Origin: Leptobrachium leishanense
Lineage: Eukaryota > Chordata > Amphibia > Anura > Megophryidae
Direction of reading: 5' to 3'
DNA: 64,000 nucleotides
Assembly (NCBI GenBank): GCA_009667805.1
Contig: CM019067.1
Span: forward strand, 165,341,073-165,405,072
The position numbers and the translations under genes were made by a program. Shown here one piece after another: positions 32,671 to 42,719 of this stretch. The stretch's first letter is position 1. Each line of letters begins with the position of its first letter. The notes under the pieces are model-generated. The model was not told the origin of the DNA. It made no database searches and worked only from the letters and a program-made list of their open reading frames with translations.

Positions 32671-33014
32671 TCCGAAGAGGTGTCTGCTCCAGTGGTAGAG
32701 AGAAGGACTGAGTCAGCGCCTATAGTACTTCCACCTGAAGAGTAACTGATTTAGCCAGAACCAAAATGCTCTGTTCGACCGCCCCAGCGACTCACCTACG
32801 ACTCACCAGGACATAGCACTGAAGAGGCCGTCACCACAGTGCGAAGGTTGCCCGAAGTGTCTGCTATGTTAGCTGAGGTAGCCCAAAGCATGAGTCAACT
32901 TGAGGAAGTGTATCTAACCCACTGTATGCTTACTGCTGAGCCTGTATATGTTGCCTAAACTGTGTTGAAATGTAATGTAACTGTTGCACCTCCTTGGAGA
33001 GACCCAAGAGTTCT

Positions 33015-33027
33015 AGGAGGGGGAGAG
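33015..33027 (+). other. Polypurine tract
   Basis: AGGAGGGGGAGAG lies directly before the 3' LTR, the usual plus-strand primer site. Confidence 0.85.
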
Positions 33028-34112
33028 TGTAGCGCTGTGGTTAATTCTTTATTGTGGCAGTACCTATTTTTGGCCACCGGAGGGAGACAAGCGCAATGTG
33101 AGACACTGAATGTTACATTGGGACTACATTTCCCGGCATGCTTTGGGAACGGACACAGGAAGTGGGTGGGGCGGAGAGATTTACATCCTGAGCCTCGTGG
33201 AGAGAGCTGGCAGTGCGCGCCATGGAGTGAGAGAGACAAGACACAGTGCTGCAGAACGTAACAGCGTCCAGGCCGGAGCGCAGGTGCGGCCTAACGGAGT
33301 TGCAGATTGGGTTACTCAGCCTTACCAAAGGGAGACCCCGTGATCCAGAAGATTACCCAAGCTGCTATTGAGGAAGCCAGAGGACCCCCGAGTAAGGAGT
33401 ACCGCAGGTCGATCGGACTGGGAGAGCAGGCGGTAAGCTGGACAAGTCGTGGCAGGAGCAGAAAGCCAGACAGCGGATCCAGAAGCCGAGAGAGCCCAGT
33501 CAACATCAAGCGGAGAGACGTCCTGGGTCCAGCGGAGCCTCAAGTATCTGGCGGATGGGTGAGAGGCCTTCTAGGCCGTTGCAAAACCAAGAAAGCACGC
33601 TGCTGTTTGTTTCCAAAACCCACAGGGCCCCAACTTGACTAGTCGAAGATACCTCTTAAGCAATTCACTGGCCAGTTGAATAGTGTACCCGGGTACCATA
33701 ACACACACACACACTTACATTCCGGGACACAACCTGTGCGGGACTCACTCCCCAATCAAGAAAGGGGTTAAAGATAATTTTCCGTTTATTTTCCGCTGCG
33801 CGTTTCTCGAATTACGAAATATCGTATTTATTTTACGCTGCGCGTTTCTCGAATTACGAAACCTTGTATTTCTTTTCCGCTGCGCATTTCCTCGAAATAC
33901 GAAGCATCGTATTTCTTTTCCGCTGCACGTTTCCCGCATTACGAAGTACTGTAAATATATCTATGAACACTGTGTTATTCATTATATGCCATTTATTCTA
34001 GTAAACTATAATTTATAAAATCCACAACGGTGCTGGAGTATATTTATTCCCTAGTGCGGGGAGACTGACCCGAGGTTCAATTTCAGCGGCTCCTCCGGGA
34101 GTGAGCGCTACA
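33028..34112 (+). repeat. 3' LTR of the gypsy element
   Basis: 1085 bp, 42 bp longer than the 5' LTR. The difference is one extra ~42-bp unit ('cgctgcacgtttcccgcatt') at ~33905-33946. Ends and flanking TAAG are as described for the element. Confidence 0.95.
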
Positions 34113-34775
34113 TAAGAAAAGATGGATACAAATAAATATAGATATAGAACAGGGAGGCCCAATGAGAGACTATAAGAAGGGCGAATAATCCGCCTCCCTA
34201 TTAAGGCCATATGGAGACATTGTATTTAAATGGTATATCCAATACAATTCTCTCCTTTATAGAAGTTTCTCTCTGTCACCCCCTCTCGACAGTCTAGGTA
34301 CCTCATCAATAACCTGGAACCGTAATTGGGATATATCATGCTCACATTCGACAAAATGTTGTGGAACTGGAAGTTCAACCTTTCTGTTCTAATATCAGAT
34401 ATGCTTGATGAAATGGTTCTTCACCTTCTTCATCTTCAAATCATTGGGTGGAAGACAATTCTTTGGGAGGCCAAGAAATGGTACTTTCCCTTGTCTGAGT
34501 TGCTCAGGAAATGCAGTCATTTGCGGCGACTTTTTTTTTCGCATCCTTACTCAGGGTGCAAAATTAAAGTTAAGGGATACTTTACATGTAATTCCACATA
34601 CGTGGTATACTTGTTGAAGCGCCCATGTGGCCTTATTTTTGTTGGAGAAAATACACAGAAGGTGAAGAACCGTTTCATCAAGCATAAATCGGATATCCCT
34701 GTTCTATATCTATATTTATTTGTATCCATATTTTCTTATATATATATTACAATTTTATTCTGTAAATTGATAAAG
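34113..34775. mobile_element. PLE fragment with inverted GIY-YIG piece (right half of the split copy)
   Basis: The stretch 34113-34157 followed by 21701-21737 (across the gypsy insertion) is the inverse of 34697-34775. Between the arms, 34326-34690 encodes on the plus strand a PLE endonuclease piece: 'YFTCNSTYVVYLLKRPCGL', then 'FVGENTQKVKNRFIKH'. The 3' untranslated part at 21280-21737 is on the minus strand. So the 5' segment of this PLE copy is inverted relative to its 3' end, with an ~80-bp duplication at the junction. Confidence 0.75.
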
Positions 34776-36301
34776 TAGGTAGGAGCTGTTCTAGAGGTGA
34801 GAAGAGTAAAGGTGTGGTGGAATGATGGCAGGTGTGTAGAGCGGCGAGCTGATTGGAGCATCCAGGAAGAGGTAGCTCTCTGAGTTCCCCGGTGACAGTT
34901 GGGCCACAGACTCGAGAAATGGGATGTACACTTCTTCCCCCAGGAGGTTGACAAAAGAACTTGGCGGGATTATATCGCAGTTCCACCTCCTGGGGGCATA
35001 CAGGTATCACAGAGCACGGTGGTGTTGGTTTCACAGGGCGCAATGTTGGTGGTGGTGGAGAGAACAGGATATATTAACAACAATGCTCAATACACACTTG
35101 AATTAATTCTGAATTGGGGACCAACTGATAAAGGGTCACAGACACACATGTGCCACCCTGGAGTTATATAAAAAAAAAGAAAATCTCACAAATAGATGAT
35201 TGGCATGACATGTTAAGAATACAGGCACCTTAACACGAGCAATATGAGAAATGTAGATACCCAGCATAATAACTACCCACCATAATGAAATAAACCAGCA
35301 CCAGCATAGGAAAATAAAACACCAGCATAAAGATGAACACCACATTAAAAGGCATGACATTGGAAAGTTAAAAACCATCAAATATAAAGCAGCAATTATG
35401 AAATGACAATTTAAAAACCATAAAGGCTAAGAAGAAAATAACACAACCCAAAGCATCAAAAGTCCTATTTTACATTATCTTTAGATTATTTCTGTGCAAA
35501 CGGGCACATTTAAATAGTACAGGAGGAGCGGGGTCGCGCCTATTCCCCAATGGGGCGGATGCAACCACCAGATGTATCCAGCCCAGCAACATGTATAAAA
35601 CATAACAACAAAAAAAGGCGTCATCTGTGCTTATTCCTATTATACAGTGTGAAATAAAACACAATTAGAGGCTTTGGTTTCTTTTAATGGCCACTAAGAG
35701 AGTAAGCTCACCTGCCAAACATCAAGGCACCTCTAGTGAAGGTGAGTTCCTATCCAAAAATGAAACCACATTCCTCAACAAGAGAAAATTGTCATATTGT
35801 TATAAATTATTAATGCTGGTTTGGGAGATATTTTGCAGAACAGTATATTAGGTTTCAATATTGAGAGTCACGAAAATTATACTGTTATTTATTTTGTTAT
35901 CACAAAAATATCCCCATACATCACCAGTTGGCAGCGACCAGCAATGCAATGGTTGTATTAAAAGTGTCATTAGGCCTTAAGGTAAAATAAGCCTTTCTTC
36001 TTTTAAAAGATAATTACATTGTTTCAAGAGATTTGAAGCTTCATCAGAGCTATTAAGTATCCAGACCGAGCATAACATTTCTTTAAAGCTTTCAGTATTG
36101 ATATAGTACTGCTTTTCACGGTGTATATGAACAGAAACAACAAAAAAATTAGAAAAAAATATAATATTGAGTGTAATCCAGTAAAGATTACTTTTTTATC
36201 GCTTCACTGCGTGTAGGAAAATTACATACACAAACTTTGATTTTTCTTCTATATATTTTATATATCCAAGTATACACCAACTAGTGTAATTGTGCACAGT
36301 A
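34776..36301. other. Host of the split PLE, then unassigned spacer
   Basis: 34777-35100 has coding-like composition on the minus strand and may continue the remnant of 20738-21270. From 35170 to 36300 I see AT-rich sequence without a frame, terminal repeat or array I can support. Confidence 0.35.
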
Positions 36302-36410
36302 TTAACCCCTTCGCTATGGAGGATGTATCCAGCCGCGTGCGGACTTGGCTGCGGAGAACGTGCTGAGCGCGTCCTCCCATTGCAGCGGCGATCAGCCAGG
36401 ATTTAATAAA
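36302..36410. mobile_element. Serial-hairpin MITE fragment
   Basis: Begins TTAACCCCTTCGCTATGGAG like the TTAA-flanked family at 6973 and 63318, and contains the GAGCGCGTCCTCC block of its GC-rich end. The other end is missing. Confidence 0.55.
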
Positions 36411-36499
36411 TAAATAAGTTATCACATATTTTGTAAGTGAACTGGCTGGGGCCTCTCCTGTATTGTTATTTTTACATATCCAAATACATAGAGGAAAAC

Positions 36500-36712
36500 C
36501 TAAAAATACACCCACACACCCTGAATAAATGGAGGAGCCCCTAAAAAGACACCCAGACACCCTGAATATATGGAGGAGCTCCTAAAAACACCCGCACACC
36601 CTGACTATATGGAGGAGCCCCTAAAAACATACCCGCACACCCTGAATATATGGAGGAGCCTCTAAAAAGACACCCGCACACCCTGAATATATGGAGGAGA
36701 CTCTAAAATGAG
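36500..36712. repeat. Tandem repeat, ~41-bp unit
   Basis: Five units with 'caccctgaatatatggagga' followed by 'g.cctaaaaa.acacccgca'. Unit starts at about 36517, 36558, 36597, 36638 and 36679 give a period of 39-41 bp. Confidence 0.9.
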
Positions 36713-37083
36713 GGACATTAGGAAAGAGAAGTAGAACAGCGATTTGTGTTCAAAGCAAAGACTACACTCAGTGATAAGAATAATACAAAGTGAAAATAAA
36801 TTTAAAAAACATGCTCTGGATACAGCAATATACTCAAATTTTATGCAGAAATCCTCCGTCTCATTTCCAGTACAGCAGACTGCAGGCTTCACAGATCCTG
36901 ATGGAACTTTAGTAATAATTTAAAACCTTGACAATAAAGCTGACAGTCTGCTCGTACTGAACAGGAGACAAATATCAAGGAGTGTTACTATACTGTGGTG
37001 TTGTACAGATCATTAATTAAAGCATCAGATGTTATAGTACAGGTTCTGCAGTGTCTGAAACGGAAGGATATTCAGTATATATA

Positions 37084-37360
37084 CAGTCAGGTCCAGAAAT
37101 ATTGGGACATCGACACAATTCTAACATCTTTGGCTCTATACACCACCACAATGGAGTTGGAATAAAACAAACACAATGTGCTTTAACTGCAGACTGTCAG
37201 CTTTAATTTGAGGGTATGTACATCCAACTCAGGTGAACGGTGTAAGACTTACAGCAGTTTGCAGATGTGCCTCCCACTTGTTAAGGGACTCCATTGTGGT
37301 ATTGTACAGAGCCAAAGATGTTAGAATTGTGTCGATGTCCCAATATTTCTGAACCTGACA
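37084..37360. mobile_element. Internally deleted Tc1 MITE
   Basis: The ends (cagtcaggtccagaaatatt and its inverse) and subterminal repeats are those of the Tc1 element at 54017-58188, but the whole transposase is deleted, leaving ~277 bp. Left TA is at 37082-37083; the right end is slightly degenerate (cctgacatata). Confidence 0.85.
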
Positions 37361-37442
37361 TATATATATATATATATTTCTACTATGCTGAGTTTTGTGT
37401 CTGTGTGTGTATATATGTATATAATATATAATATATAAATTA

Positions 37443-37870
37443 CAGTGGCTAGAAAAAGTATGTGAACCCTTTGGGATTACGTGGAGTATTTTGTTTTGTT
37501 GAAGCCATTCTTTTGTTGAATTACTTGTATGCTTTGGGTCATTGTCCTGTTGCATCACCCATCCTCTGCGGAGCTTCAGTTGGCGGACAGATGGTCTTAC
37601 GTTTTCCTGCAAAATGTCTTGATAAACTCTGGAATTCATTTTTCCATCAATGACAACAATCCGTCCAGGCTCTGAGGCAGCAAAGCAGCCCCAAACCATG
37701 ATGCTCCCTCCGCCATGTTTTACAGTGGGGATGAGGTTTTGATGTTGGTGTGTTGTGCCTTTTTCTCCACACATAGTGTTGTGTGTTTTTTCCAAACAAC
37801 TCAATTTTGGTTTCATCTGTCCACCGAATATTTTGCCAGTAGAGCTGTGGAACATCCAGGTGTTCAGAGA
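37443..37870 (-). pseudogene. Tc1-like transposase fragment A
   Basis: A TA-flanked terminus 'cagtggctagaaaaagtatg' is followed after ~45 bp by the middle of a minus-strand Tc1 transposase: 'WTDETKIELFGKNT' (first catalytic Asp), 'TVKHGGGSIMVWGCFA' and 'MQQDNDPKHTS' (second Asp). The C-terminal part with the third acidic residue is deleted, and the N-terminal half is missing beyond 37870, where hAT-like sequence begins. Internal deletion makes it inactive. Confidence 0.88.
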
Positions 37871-37899
37871 ACAAAAACCAGCAGTGAAAAGTTGCCGAA

Positions 37900-38765
37900 T
37901 TGTCCTGCCATTCGGTGGTTTAATTCGACAGGTTTATTCAGGCGAATCCCATAGGCTTCGATGTTAAAAATATTCCCATTTTAATTCAATATCTAATAAA
38001 CCGTTGATTATAATATTCTGCAGTAAAGAGTCTCTTTATTTTTAGATTTGTTTAGGATCCTGTAGCCATTTTTGTTTCGATTTTTTTTTTAAATCGTTTT
38101 TTCTTTTTCTGTAACTGACCTTTTTATTATCATTCACTGGACCTTATACAGTGGCAAGAAAAAGTATGTGAACCCTTTGGGATTACGTGGAGTTTTGCAT
38201 GAATTGGTCATAAAATGTGCTCTGATCTTCATCTAAATCACAACAATTTGAAAAACACAGTCTGCTTAAAATAATACAACACAAACATTATATGTTTTCA
38301 TGTTTTTATTGAACAGAATATGTAAACATTCACAGTGCAGGGTGGAAAAAGTATGTGAACCTTTGGACTTAATAATTGGTTGACCCTCCTTTGGCAGCAA
38401 TAATCTCAGCCAAACGTTTCCTGTAGTTGCAGATTAGACTTGCACAACGATCTGGAGTAATTTTGGACCACTCCTCTTCACAAAACTTTTTCAGTGTAGC
38501 AATATTCTTGGGATGTCTGGTGTGAATCGCTCTTTTAAGGTCATGCCACAGCATGCCATAGCAGGTCAGGACTCTGACTGGGCCACTCCAGCTTTGGGGA
38601 TTTCACTGCCCTCGAACAGGCAGGCGCCGTATGTGCATGCAATTCGCCAACATTTGGCGAACTGCCTGCTCTCTGAATAGCCGAATGGCCAGGAAAGGTA
38701 ACCGAACGCTGAATTTCACTGTTCGGTTACCTTTCGCCAGCAATTTGGATCTTTTTGAATAACCC
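37900..38765. mobile_element. hAT-family fragment interrupted by a Tc1 fragment
   Basis: 37935-38100 ('cccataggcttcgatgttaa', 'aataaaccgttgattataat', 'cagtaaagagtctctttatt') matches blocks in the hAT copies at ~44815 and ~57180 and, inverted, at ~60840. 38597-38765 has related TTCGCC/GGCGAA-rich sequence. The Tc1 fragment 38149-38596 lies between. Ends were not found. Confidence 0.6.
38149..38596 (-). pseudogene. Tc1-like transposase fragment B
   Basis: The TA-flanked terminus 'cagtggcaagaaaaagtatg' is followed by the C-terminal end of a minus-strand transposase (38554-38369, 'MLWHDLKRAIHTRHPKNIAT', ending 'AAKGGSTNY'). It stops near 38596 within the region encoding the W-P-S-Q-S-P-D-L block. 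Same subfamily and orientation as fragment A, but the retained part differs, so the two are separate truncated copies. Confidence 0.85.
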
Positions 38766-38789
38766 CGTGTATGATCTCTCTCTGGTTTT

Positions 38790-39518
38790 CAGCTCACAAT
38801 ATAGATATATATAAATAAATATATTACACACAAATATGTATTTTTTAGTGCATGTGTATGCCCGTTCAAGCATGTGAGCTTCTTCACACCACTATCAAAT
38901 ATGCTATATATAGCTATCAAATATGCTATGGGCTCTAGCCCCAGATCCCTTGGAGACCTACACCATTGCAACAACTGGGATGTGTGATGTTGTTTACAGC
39001 CACAACAAACACCACCGCTCAATAATGTCTTCAAAATATTTTTTTCTTGTCTAAAATTGTACAATAAAGGTTTGTGAAAACATTAACATTGTCTGTCTTT
39101 GAATACCATTAATTTTATTGTGATCTACCTTTTGTACTTATCGATACTTACTGAATTAACGTCAAGTTTAAACCTAGTTTAATTTGATTTCTTAGAAACT
39201 CACATTAAAATTTTGGCTTAAACATTTAATTGTGTGGGTTTAATCTACTGTCAATCAAATACTGCTGAAAGACACATTGTTTCATTACTGGCAAAGACAC
39301 TAGCAAGTCTGTTTAGAAAGCTATTACTAACTATTGAGACAATAGTTTTTGCTTTGGTACAACTGAAACAACAAAAACATAGTCATCCTATTCCGCCAGC
39401 AGCATTTATACAACCTCCTCAACCATAATGACTAAGCCAATCCTCACTGTGACATTCCAAAAATGGACAAACCCTTTCCTAATAATAGGAGGACTTTAAA
39501 TTATGTGCACCCGGTTAC
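38790..39518. other. Unassigned AT-rich spacer
   Basis: No frame, terminal repeat or array recognised. Confidence 0.35.
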
Positions 39519-40250
39519 GGGCCCTATGCCCTTTCTAACACTAAAATGGGGATGCTAATGGGGAAAGTCTGTACCTGCAGGTTTCCGCTTAGCGTCCCCA
39601 TTTTAGTGTTGCATTCCAGGCCAAGCACTACTTCAGCACCTTGCCCTGAAACAAAGCGCTACCCTCTATGATACTCGTGGCAGCGCTTCTGCACTGGCAG
39701 GAGTATCACCACCTGGAGTCCATAGGACTCTGTGGGGGTTGCGTTGCAGGGCCATGAGCCGTGCGCAATCTCACTCTCGCGAGATCACTCAGCCTGCGGG
39801 TTGATCGTGGATGGAGACTGGGGACTATTTGTCCCCAGTCTCACTCTGCTCCCGGCGGCAAAAAGCAGCAGATTGAGCCACTGTTCTCACTGTGGGAGGA
39901 GAGGTGAGTATATGATTTATTGGGGGGGTTAGGGCTGATAGATAAATTATTCTGAAAAGCAGAATTGGTTAGCACCAGCTTTTAGGTGGCACTAAATTTT
40001 TGTTTAGCCCATTGGTATGGTAGTTAGCCCTAGGACTTTGTAATAGGCTACTTATCCTAACGCTAATTACTGATTGTGCATTCTATCAAAGTACAGTAAG
40101 CTTGCACAAGCTAGCACAATCACCTACTGGATTTTTCAGGGGTTTAGCATCAGGAGGATAATATTGGTGGCATATGTTAAAGTTACTTTTACTGGCGTTA
40201 ATGCTTACTCACCCAACGCTACAGTTAGTGTTCACTAGGGAATAGGGCCC
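39519..40250. mobile_element. Harbinger-type MITE
   Basis: The inverted ends GGGCCCTATGCCCT and AGGGAATAGGGCCC match at 13 of 14 positions. They are flanked by the 3-bp duplication TAC (39516-39518 and 40251-40253), the size expected for PIF/Harbinger, though TAC is not the usual TWA. Internal TTAGCG/TTAACGC motifs fit the other MITEs of this style. No transposase. Confidence 0.7.
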
Positions 40251-42274
40251 TACATATTTTGGCCTGCAGCCTCATAGGGAAATGGCTTACAGAATTTTCT
40301 GCCACACATATGTTTTCCCAAACAGAAATGGGTATAAGTGAGTCTGACACTTGCCCCAAATGTTCTTCATACAGATCAATCATATCACCATCATAATTTC
40401 TCCACAAGATGCCATTCTGGGAGTAACCAAAACTTCTCAACATTTTGTTGTCAGTTGCCAGGAAATCTATTTTACAACAATTTATTACTGCTCTTCTGAT
40501 TTAAATTATTCATTGTGTGATGGGCTGGTTAACAATTTCTGCTGATAAAGAGACTCCCACGAAAATAATATTCCTTACTTGGTATCATTGCATTGAATCT
40601 CTATTTCATACTGTTAAAGATCAGACCTGCTTCACTTTTGCCTCTACCAAATGGTATTTACAACAATCGGTGGTGGGCAGAGACTGTCTATATTGCAACC
40701 CTGAGGAAATTATTCTTCTGTGGAAAAAATGGATAGCCACTCAAACCTACTCAACCATATTTCCCATGACTATCTCTACACACACAGGTTTTGGGGCCCA
40801 TGATCTTTCTACTGTGGGGAAAGGGGGGTGGGGGAGTTGAGGGAGATATTATTCTGAAGCACTGCAAATATTGTTGGCAAACCTTTACAAGTTGTACCCT
40901 AACGTATTCAGGTTTAATATTGTACACATTTGAAAACAATATCACATATGTACTGCCACTGTACAATGTATATTATGCTTCACTTACTAAATAAAAAAAT
41001 TTGGGGGGAAAAAAATGAGTCATGCTTTGAAATATCTAGAGAGAAGTACACTTCTCAAAATAGGTTTTGCCCATATCTTTGTGGAAAACGTAGAGGCCTA
41101 CAATTCATTATTTTGATCACGTGTTCACACCCAAAGCTATGTATACAATGCGTGTTTCTGTATTGCAAAACATTAGGTCTAAAACCGCCACTTGAACACA
41201 TGCTTCCATAAATATACTTATAAGATATACCAGACTATCGTTATCTATATTTATCTTCTTTAAGATATGCTACACCATTCACTGAAGGAGCTAGAACTGT
41301 CAGGATTTATCCCACCATATCCAACCACCTGCTGTGTGACAATGGCACATGGTGTACTGCCTCTTACATTCATGTCAGGGTAGTTGCAGTCTTGTGCTGC
41401 CCTCTGGCACTTGGTCCGGGCTGCGGGCTGCCATCAGAAGTCTTGGGGCCCCATACAGAAGTGCTGGTCATGACCCCCTTCCCTTTGCTCTCAATTTAAG
41501 CAATCTAATTAAAAACAGAACATTTTTCTCCTCTCCTGCTTACCTTATTTTACTGGGCATGGGCTAATTCCATGCTGGTCCAGCAAGAGGATTAAAACTG
41601 TTACCCAGTAAGAGAGTGTTCGGTGCACTCAGTAATGAGTGTTCTAACCGACCTCAGATGCTGCGGCTCATTGGGAAATTTGTTGGTATCTTGGTGTGCC
41701 AGTCCATCGGTTGACATGGAAGGACCCTTACAATTGTATGATTTAGACCAGTGTCACACAGTGTGACAAGGGCCAGGCCCCCCTGGAGCCACTGGACCCA
41801 TGAACATATCTTGGGCTCTCACCACACTGCTGGCTGTCCTGCCAGTCTGTGTCACTCCCTGGGACCCTGTGGCATAGCAGCCATAACATGGGTCTGTCAG
41901 GGGGATTATCTGCTTGAGAGATTGATCCTGTAGGCCTATAGCCCAGGGATTTTGCTAGGTGTATATCCTCGGGAGGGTTGCCATGGAAGCCACAATCATT
42001 CTATATGGGGAACTTCGGGAGGGGATGCTAGAGAGTAGTTCCTTTTCTGATTCCTTATTTAAGCCCACTCCATTCTGAAGAGGGTGCCCAGAGGTATGCT
42101 CTACCATGGGTTTCATGGGCTTCTAGTTGGCTTTTCTCAGGGATTCTTGTTTCTAGCGTTAGTGTCCATATTAAAAGCAAAAATAAAATGACACATGTTA
42201 TATCTCGGAGGGCCAATTTGCTGGCTCAATTTGACATCCAGGGACTTAATAATTGTAGTGCCACCTAGATAGCG

Positions 42275-42275
<1 letters not shown>
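40251..42275. other. Unassigned; possible LINE 3' end
   Basis: 40460-41015 has scattered coding-like stretches and ends 'ttactaaataaaaaaatttg', similar in style to an L1-type 3' tail. I cannot show an RT motif. 41299-42180 begins 'tgtcaggatttatcc' like an LTR, but no matching end or duplication was found. Confidence 0.3.
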
Positions 42276-42312
<37 letters not shown>

Positions 42313-42316
42313 TATA
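42276..42316. repeat. (GT)n(AT)n microsatellite
   Basis: A GT run passes directly into an AT run of about 20 bases. Confidence 0.9.
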
Positions 42317-42524
42317 TAGATTTTTTTAGGCGGTACGCGGTACCTCATCGCCAGCCGCCCTTTAATTTTTGACAGCTCCGTTCTCGGAGTCCAAATCCGG
42401 AGCTGTCTGGTCGGTGCAGCGGCGGATCCAGTGGCTGCCGCATTCTTTCCTTCAATGAGCGGCCGCCTGCATGGATATCTGCAGCTTGCCTAAGAGCCCT
42501 CCTCCAGCCAGCCGATTTTCACGG

Positions 42525-42665
42525 AGTTTATCCATGTGTGAGCTGGGGCAATATACTCATGTGTGAGCTGGGGCAATATAGCCATGTTTGAGCTTGGGGC
42601 AATATATCCATGTGAGCTGGGGGCAATATATCCAGTGTGAACTGGGGGCAATATATCCAGTGTGA
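42525..42665. repeat. Minisatellite, ~27-bp unit
   Basis: Five units of 'ccatgtgtgagctggggcaa' plus 'tatat'. Related to the minisatellite at 17775-18315 (shared GAGCTGGGGGCAA and CATGTG). It abuts the PLE fragment that follows. Confidence 0.8.
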
Positions 42666-42719
42666 ATAAAGGAGTTTTTATTAGGACACGAAAAATTAAC
42701 ATAATAATCAGTTTTTCCC

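Larger units (their letters stand above)
21738..34112 (+). mobile_element. Ty3/gypsy LTR retrotransposon with a nested PLE
   Basis: Both LTRs begin TGTAGCGC and end GCGCTACA, and the element is flanked by TAAG (21734-21737 and 34113-34116). In order it holds a primer-binding site, gag, protease, reverse transcriptase, RNase H, integrase and a polypurine tract. That order (integrase after RNase H) is the Ty3/gypsy arrangement. A ~4.04-kb PLE sits inside integrase, so the gypsy element alone is ~8.3 kb. Several stops and frameshifts make it defective. Confidence 0.95.

Noticed and set aside
40225..40443. Minus-strand frame of 72 codons as a host exon
   Set aside because: It overlaps the end of a MITE (39519-40250) and has no recognisable motif or splice context.
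41299..42180. Second solo LTR starting TGTCAGGATT
   Set aside because: No matching CA end, no flanking duplication and no polyadenylation context that I could support.
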